The translations under genes were made by a program, and so were the position numbers. The notes under the pieces are model-generated. The model had not been told where the DNA came from. It made no database searches and saw only the letters and a list, made by a program, of their open reading frames with translations. From positions 1 through 11,253 of the forward strand of contig JABABY010000048.1 in assembly GCA_014237955.1 (NCBI GenBank): a stretch of DNA of 11,253 bases. The letters are read 5' to 3'. The stretch is from Planctomycetota bacterium. GTDB lineage: Bacteria > Planctomycetota > Planctomycetia > Pirellulales > UBA7805. Positions 7,239-11,253 of the stretch are shown here, piece by piece (the stretch's first letter is position 1; each line of letters begins with the position of its first letter).

Positions 7239-7772
7239 TTAACCGGTGGTTGCATTTTCGGAAAGAGTAGCAGTAGCAACTGCATGCGACAATTGAACAA
7301 CCTGGGCGTCCAATGGTTTGGTCTCTAGGATGATGACCGTCGGATTGTTGAAGGTCCACCCGCTTGTTTCTCCTGGATTGACGAATAATCGTCCGCGAGA
7401 ATCATGATAAATTCTCGGTTTATGTGTGTGGGCATAAACAGCCACATCAAAATCCCCCTCAATATCTGCAAGCTGCCTCTCCATATGCGCAAGGAGAAAG
7501 CGAGTGCCATCCGGAGCCTTGTAGCAAAAAGGCCCCTCACCGAGCTGTCCGACGATACGAATGCCGGCCAGCAGGCCGAGTTTGTTTCCCTCATTGTCGC
7601 CAAAGCATCCGACGAATGGACAGCGGAGTTTGCGCAACGGCGGCACTGCAAATGTGGAAACAAGGTCGCCCGCGAATAAGACGACTTCACAATGGGTCCT
7701 GTTGAACACCTCTCCGGTCTGTCGGATGTTTTCTAGATGGTCGTGACTGTCGGCAAAGATTCCAATTCGCAT
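7239..7772 (-). CDS. YfcE-type metallophosphoesterase
   Basis: A small calcineurin-like phosphoesterase of 177 residues from the chosen ATG, the usual length for the YfcE/MJ0936 group. These bind two metals and cleave phosphodiesters in vitro; their physiological substrates are mostly unknown. Metal ligands are visible: D8 and H10 (IFADSHDHLENI), D36 (FAGDLVS), N60 (FGDNEGN), H96 (LLAHMERQ), and H115 and H117 (YAHTHKPR). The usual HGH-type motif at position 96 reads HME here, a small departure. VNPGETSG (131-138) is typical of the group. The frame is open up to 7835, but that would overlap argS by 23 bases with a tail unlike the family; starting at 7772 places the core motif MRIGIFADSH at the N-terminus. 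The ribosome site there is weak (a GAGA about 12 bases upstream). It follows argS after 40 bases and is probably cotranscribed with it. Confidence 0.9.
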   Translation of the reverse strand: MRIGIFADSHDHLENIRQTGEVFNRTHCEVVLFAGDLVSTFAVPPLRKLRCPFVGCFGDNEGNKLGLLAGIRIVGQLGEGPFCYKAPDGTRFLLAHMERQLADIEGDFDVAVYAHTHKPRIYHDSRGRLFVNPGETSGWTFNNPTVIILETKPLDAQVVQLSHAVATATLSENATTG

Positions 7773-7812
7773 GTGTGGTGGATTCTCTTTAATATGATTT
7801 GTATTTGTGTGC

Positions 7813-9771
7813 TCACATTTTTTCGACGACATCAATACCGAGAAGTGAGAGCCCTGTCTTTAAGGTTCGTGCTGTCAAGTCACAAAGGAGAAACCGTTCA
7901 TTGCGAACCTCTTTGGAGTCGGCTTTAATCACAGGGCAACTATCAAAAAAAGTCGAAAAACGTTTTGCGACCTGCTCAAACAAATATCCGGTCAAATGGT
8001 TTGGCCGATAGTCGGCAATGACCAGTTCCAAGGTTTCGGAAAACCGTAAAATTGCCAAAGCGAGGGCCCGCTCCGCTGGGTGTGTCAGTTGTGGTCGAGT
8101 CCCTGCTTTTAACAGGGCATCGATATTGGCATTTCCTTTCGAGAGGATGCTTTGAATGCGCGCATAGGCATATTGCATATATGTTGCTGTATTGCCGTTG
8201 AGCGCCAACATTTTGTCATAGCTGAAGACATAATCGCTTTCGCGATTTTGAGACAGATCGGCATATTTTAGAGCACCAATGCCAACGGTGTCTGCAATAG
8301 ATTCGCACTCCGACTCACACAGTTCGGGGTTGTTTTCTCTAACGACTTGCCCCGCGCGCCGAATTGCCTCATCAAGCAGGCCACCGAGGCCAACCGTGGA
8401 ACCGGAGCGGGTTTTGAAGGGTCGTCCATCTTCTCCAAGGACAGTGCCAAACTTTACATGACACAGCTCCACCCCATTACAGCCACCACGAACCACCGCA
8501 TCGAAAAGTTGTTCAAAGTGCAAGCTTTGACGATGGTCTACAACATACAGGATCACATCAGGATGAAATGTTTTTAGGCGGTAATCGATCGTTGCTAAAT
8601 CGGTTGTCGCGTAAAGAAAGGCCCCGTCCTGTTTCTGGATGATCATGGGTACATCATGAACGTCAGAAAAGACACAAATGGCACCATCGCTTTCTGTAGC
8701 GAGTCCTTTCTGTCGCAGTCCGGTTACGGTATCGGCAAGTTGGTCCTGATAAAAACTTTCACCCAAGGTATGATCAAAAGCGATACCAAGGCGACGATAC
8801 ATTCTCTCAATGTCCTCGAGACACACGGGGATGAATTGCTTCCAGAGTGACAGATTGGTCTCATCGCCCCCATGCAGTCGCGCCGTTTCTCTGAGAATAT
8901 CACGATCCACATCTGGGTGTTTCTCCGCGAGAGACGCCAGGACTGTATCATTCTCAATCGCCATAACCCGCTGCCTGGCCAGATGAAGATCCTCTTCGAT
9001 CTGCCGGATTTGGGCTTCGAGTCTTCGTGATTCCTTTTTGGTGCTTTTGTCTTCTTTTTGAGTGCTGCCCTGTGGCGCCCTAGGGTTCGCAGCCGAATCT
9101 CTGAGGGCAAGGATCTTATGTTCTAGGTGTGGGATGTTTTTTAAGTCAGTACGGTACTGCACCAATTGGTGCACAAGTCGGTAGAGTCGCGCCAGTTCCG
9201 TCACGGGTTCCGTGGCATAAGATTCCGCGTTGAGGAAATGCTTATAACCATAAAGAATCATGCCAAACTGCGTGCCCCAGTCTCCTATGTGGTTGTCGGT
9301 AATGACGCTATGCCCGCAAAAACGAAGAATTTTTGCCAGTGCATCTCCGATGACCGTCGAACGAATATGTCCTACATGCATCGGTTTTGCGACATTTGGA
9401 GCTGAAAAATCGATCACGTACGATCGTGAAGCATCACACTGGAAAATACCAATCCTCTCATCTTCAAGGGCCGCAGCAATTTGGTCGGCCAGAAAATCCT
9501 GACGGAGAGTCAGGTTAATAAATCCAGGCCCGGCAATCTCGATCTGGTGACACATGTCCTGAAGTTCAAGTGCCGCTACGATACGTGAGGCGACCTCGCG
9601 AGGCGACTCGCCCAATTGTTTACCCAGTGGCATTGCACAATTGGCCTGATAATCACCGAATTGGGGATCCTGACTCGGCTTAATCATCTCAAGATATTTT
9701 TCGATCTCACCTGTATCGACCGATTCGAGAGCCGGTCGAAATCGCGCGCGAATTGTGGAGAGAATGTTCAT
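7813..9771 (-). CDS. argS: Arginyl-tRNA synthetase with a long charged insertion
   Basis: ArgRS charges tRNA-Arg with arginine in the cytoplasm. All parts of this class I enzyme are visible: the N-terminal Add1-like domain (1-110); the HIGH-type site as HVGH at 132-135 within SAPNVAKPMHVGHIRSTV; DNHIGDWGTQFGM (159-171); GAFLYATTDLATI (383-395); a KMSKS-position motif of the degenerate type seen in many ArgRS (GRPFKTRSGS, 449-458); and the anticodon-binding DALR domain (about 525-652; NGNTATYMQYAYAR, ADLTARTL-like end). At 652 residues it is longer than the roughly 550-590 usual in bacteria. The excess lies at about 205-305, a Lys/Glu-rich linker (STQKEDKSTKKESRR) and a helical stretch before the LWKQFIPVCLEDIERMY segment. 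The ATG at 9771 lacks a clear Shine-Dalgarno; a GC hairpin lies ten bases upstream. rsfS is upstream and the phosphoesterase gene downstream on the same strand. Confidence 0.96.
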   Translation of the reverse strand: MNILSTIRARFRPALESVDTGEIEKYLEMIKPSQDPQFGDYQANCAMPLGKQLGESPREVASRIVAALELQDMCHQIEIAGPGFINLTLRQDFLADQIAAALEDERIGIFQCDASRSYVIDFSAPNVAKPMHVGHIRSTVIGDALAKILRFCGHSVITDNHIGDWGTQFGMILYGYKHFLNAESYATEPVTELARLYRLVHQLVQYRTDLKNIPHLEHKILALRDSAANPRAPQGSTQKEDKSTKKESRRLEAQIRQIEEDLHLARQRVMAIENDTVLASLAEKHPDVDRDILRETARLHGGDETNLSLWKQFIPVCLEDIERMYRRLGIAFDHTLGESFYQDQLADTVTGLRQKGLATESDGAICVFSDVHDVPMIIQKQDGAFLYATTDLATIDYRLKTFHPDVILYVVDHRQSLHFEQLFDAVVRGGCNGVELCHVKFGTVLGEDGRPFKTRSGSTVGLGGLLDEAIRRAGQVVRENNPELCESECESIADTVGIGALKYADLSQNRESDYVFSYDKMLALNGNTATYMQYAYARIQSILSKGNANIDALLKAGTRPQLTHPAERALALAILRFSETLELVIADYRPNHLTGYLFEQVAKRFSTFFDSCPVIKADSKEVRNERFLLCDLTARTLKTGLSLLGIDVVEKM

Positions 9772-9781
9772 CGTGCTAGAT

Positions 9782-9797
9782 GCCGGGAAAAGCCGGC
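9782..9797 (-). promoter_or_regulatory. Hairpin in the argS leader, ten bases before the start codon
   Basis: On the minus strand GCCGG, a six-base loop CTTTTC and CCGGC form a perfect five-pair GC stem (9797-9782), with ten bases between it and the ATG. This position could affect ribosome access. There is no U-run after it, so it is not an intrinsic terminator. Confidence 0.4.
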
Positions 9798-9847
9798 TTG
9801 TGCTCGAAAGGACCGGATCCTTCAGACGGTTTTATGCGGTCGCGGTA

Positions 9848-9872
9848 CAAAAATCCAAGTGGCGTTTGCCAC
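9848..9872 (-). terminator. Possible weak intrinsic terminator after rsfS
   Basis: Read on the minus strand, GTGGC-AAAC-GCCAC (9872-9859) is followed by TTGGATTTTTG (9858-9848). It begins 39 bases beyond the rsfS stop. The stem is only five pairs and a competing hairpin (CGTTTG 9863-9868 with CAAACG 9872-9877) overlaps it, so read-through into argS is likely. Confidence 0.4.
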
Positions 9873-9911
9873 AAACGTATCTACATCAAAATAGAAATGC
9901 AGTGATGTTTA

Positions 9912-10328
9912 TTAGTCCGCTTGCAATCTTGTAATATTTTCGGGCAGTTCAACGTGCGCCGCCCCAGCCCAAAGGTCTTCCAGGGCATAAAATTTTCTCA
10001 TTTCAGAGTCAAACAGATGGACGACGACAGTGCCATAATCGAGGAGGATCCAGCGACTTTCACGATAGCCCTCAATACCTGAGCGCCGGTCTTCTAAATC
10101 ATCTTCCAGCTTATGATCGATTTCCTCGCTAATGGCATGCAATTGCCGTCGACTTGTCCCCGTGGCAATCACGAAGTAGTCGAAGATCTTTGTCAGCTCG
10201 CGCATATCGAGCACAACAATGTCGTGTCCATTGTTTTCCGCAGCAACGCGAGCGGCAGCCAGCGCCAATTGCAGGCTCCGCGGCGGGTCGGAGAGTTCCG
10301 CAGCGGTGGTGGGAGTCTTTTCAGTCAA
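9912..10328 (-). CDS. rsfS: RsfS, ribosomal silencing factor (Iojap/RsfA family)
   Basis: RsfS binds ribosomal protein uL14 on the 50S subunit and blocks joining to 30S, lowering translation when nutrients are scarce. The 138-residue protein has the full family core from about residue 20 to 128: DIVVLDMRELTKIFDYFVI (36-54), ATGTSRRQLHAISEEI (55-70), GIEGYRESRWILLDYG (84-99), VVVHLFDSEMRKFYALEDLW (101-120, of which HLFD and YALEDLW are the signature) and a short acidic tail. The start is uncertain: a TTG at 10328 is the earliest usual start codon after an in-frame stop and I see no Shine-Dalgarno; a TTG eight codons before ARVAAENN (codon 21) is an alternative that would keep the core. The TTG lies in one arm of an inverted repeat with the leader. 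It lies 215 bases downstream of hppA and 140 bases upstream of argS. Confidence 0.92.
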   Translation of the reverse strand: MTEKTPTTAAELSDPPRSLQLALAAARVAAENNGHDIVVLDMRELTKIFDYFVIATGTSRRQLHAISEEIDHKLEDDLEDRRSGIEGYRESRWILLDYGTVVVHLFDSEMRKFYALEDLWAGAAHVELPENITRLQAD

Positions 10329-10383
10329 ACTGAGAAAAATGCTGTTAGAGAAACGAGGTAATCACCATCTTCGATCTCAGTTT
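10326..10383 (-). promoter_or_regulatory. Inverted repeat enclosing the rsfS start
   Basis: AAACTGAGA (10327-10335) and TCTCAGTTT (10375-10383) are a perfect nine-base inverted repeat with a 39-base spacer. In the minus-strand mRNA the 3' arm overlaps the TTG start of rsfS, so the stem could hide the start codon. The loop is long and the pairing partly A/U, so this may be chance. Confidence 0.3.
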
Positions 10384-10401
10384 AATCTGTTTATCAGGCT
10401 G

Positions 10402-10460
10402 CGTCTCCCACCCCCGGGGCGGTTTCCCAGTCCGCGGGATGCTCTGGGCAGACGTTTTTT
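10402..10460 (+). terminator. Intrinsic terminator facing the plus strand, with no plus-strand gene in sight
   Basis: CGTCTCCCA (10402-10410) pairs with TGGG-C-AGACG (10445-10454) in a nine-pair stem with one bulged C. Inside, CCCG (10413-10416) and CGG (10420-10422) pair with CCG (10432-10434) and CGGG (10435-10438). Six T follow directly (10455-10460). This is the textbook intrinsic terminator shape for plus-strand transcription. Read on the minus strand there is an A-run before and no T-run after, so it does not fit the hppA or rsfS transcripts. Confidence 0.55.
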
Positions 10461-10482
10461 GCATCGTCGATAATAAGGCTAA

Positions 10483-10518
10483 ATGGGCCAAGCCCTGGCC
10501 ACCCAGGCCCTGACCCAT
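10483..10518 (-). terminator. Long hairpin after hppA, probably its 3' end
   Basis: Two 16-base arms (10518-10503 and 10498-10483) around a four-base loop begin 25 bases beyond the hppA stop. In minus-strand RNA 15 of 16 positions pair, two of them as G-U; in plus-strand RNA those two become C-A mismatches. The structure therefore fits the hppA transcript. A loosely U-rich stretch follows (TTAGCCTTATTAT), so it may terminate or stabilise the 3' end. Confidence 0.5.
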
Positions 10519-10543
10519 TATCTGCCATGTACAAAACCGAGCC

Positions 10544-11253
10544 TTAGAAAATACCAAGGGCCATCAGGCTATAGCGAACGATCAAACCGGCTGCCACAAC
10601 ACTAACCATGCTCATCAGCTTGATGAGGATATTTAGGCTAGGCCCGCTGGTATCTTTGAAGGGATCGCCAACGGTATCGCCGACAACGGCCGCTTTGTGG
10701 GCTTCGGTGCCCTTGCCGCCGTGGGCACCCGCCTCGATATACTTCTTGGCATTGTCCCAGGCACCTCCTGCATTCGACATATAAATGGCGACGCAGAATC
10801 CGCAGGTCAATGTGCCGACCAGCAGTCCCATGACCCCGCCGACACCCAAAAGTAGACCGACCACCAACGGTAAGACGAGTCCAAGCAGCGAGGGCAAGAT
10901 CATCTCTTTTTGGGCGGCAACAGTACTAATTGCAACCGGTGCGGCATAATCGGGTGTTGCAGTACGGTCCATGATCCCCGGATTTTCCCGGAACTGGCGC
11001 CGTACCTCCTCCACCATCCCTTTCGCAGCACGACCCACCGCTTTCATCGTCATTGCGCAGAAGACAAAGGTTGCCATTGCTCCCAAGAAAACACCAATCA
11101 GTACTTTGGGGTTCATCAACGATGCATCGTAATAGCGAGTAAAGTCGGGCAACGTCGCTGTTGCTCGGTGAACGACTGCAAGTTCGTGGGTCCCCTCATC
11201 ATGCTGGAACGATAATTGAGTTTCGGCGTCATTCAATGTAAGCACACCATTGG
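10544..11253 (-). CDS. hppA: Membrane-bound ion-translocating pyrophosphatase, C-terminal part
   Basis: The frame runs off the right edge (open through 11253), so only the last 236 or so residues are seen of a family normally about 650-800 long. The enzyme couples pyrophosphate hydrolysis to pumping of H+ or Na+ across the membrane. Conserved elements, counted from the GTG at 11245: NPKVLIGVFLGAM (45-57), EEVRRQFRENPGIMDRT (78-94), PDYAAPVAISTVAAQKEM (97-114), CVAIYMSNAGGAWDNAKK (near 149-166) and the diphosphate/Mg-binding DTVGDPFKDTSGPSLN (191-206). Membrane helices lie near 46-68, 115-135, 137-158 and 213-232. The residue that decides potassium dependence is outside the window, as is the ion specificity site. 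The first 40 visible residues are polar and beta-like, more than I expect between two helices here. The gene is upstream of rsfS. Confidence 0.95.
   Translation of the reverse strand, partial: NGVLTLNDAETQLSFQHDEGTHELAVVHRATATLPDFTRYYDASLMNPKVLIGVFLGAMATFVFCAMTMKAVGRAAKGMVEEVRRQFRENPGIMDRTATPDYAAPVAISTVAAQKEMILPSLLGLVLPLVVGLLLGVGGVMGLLVGTLTCGFCVAIYMSNAGGAWDNAKKYIEAGAHGGKGTEAHKAAVVGDTVGDPFKDTSGPSLNILIKLMSMVSVVAAGLIVRYSLMALGIF

Noticed and set aside
7773..7835. Longer N-terminus for the metallophosphoesterase
   Set aside because: It would overlap argS and add a polar tail before the MRIGIFADSH core that normally begins these proteins.
8724..9110. 128-codon minus-strand frame rich in Lys/Arg inside argS
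   Set aside because: It is another frame of the argS insertion. The argS frame is continuous and carries conserved motifs on both sides.
1..11253. Mobile elements, CRISPR arrays, tRNA or rRNA genes, toxin-antitoxin or defence modules
   Set aside because: I saw no transposase, integrase, terminal repeats, regularly spaced repeats, tRNA-like cloverleaf or defence-type gene pair. The HD, PIN and phosphoesterase genes all match housekeeping families rather than immune systems.

Overview
The window is ordinary bacterial chromosome carrying mostly housekeeping genes, with no sign of phage, plasmid, transposon, CRISPR, rRNA or tRNA. Several proteins look like those I associate with Planctomycetota: a short RNase Z-like beta-lactamase-fold hydrolase, an arginyl-tRNA synthetase with a long charged insertion, a membrane pyrophosphatase with an extra soluble stretch, frequent TTG starts and often weak Shine-Dalgarno sites. 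That assignment rests on recall of family features, not on a search, and is moderately confident.

Layout. Positions 1-1452 (+) hold the 3' part of a large, mostly helical protein that I do not recognise. It meets hemW (-, heme chaperone/radical SAM) tail to tail, with three bases between the stop codons. Behind hemW on the minus strand lie an RNase Z-like metallo-hydrolase and scpA (condensin kleisin). A roughly 315-base divergent region (4495-4809) separates scpA from two plus-strand genes: a dGTPase-family HD hydrolase starting at a TTG (4810-5943) and a membrane-anchored PIN-TRAM protein (6101-7132). The rest is minus strand and reads right to left: the C-terminal part of hppA (membrane pyrophosphatase, entering from the right edge), rsfS (ribosome silencing factor), argS and a YfcE-type metallophosphoesterase.

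Functionally the block mixes translation (argS, rsfS), nucleic-acid handling (RNase Z-like, PIN-TRAM, ScpA, dGTPase), heme trafficking (HemW) and ion-pumping energetics (HppA). I see no single pathway joining them. The most interesting parts are non-coding. The hppA-rsfS gap holds two strong hairpins: one fits the hppA transcript, and the other, with a T6 run, is an intrinsic terminator facing the plus strand where no plus gene is visible. A hydrophobic micro-frame also sits directly upstream of, and in frame with, the PIN-TRAM gene. I found no convincing new defence or mobile system; the unrecognised first gene and the intergenic RNA structures are the best leads.
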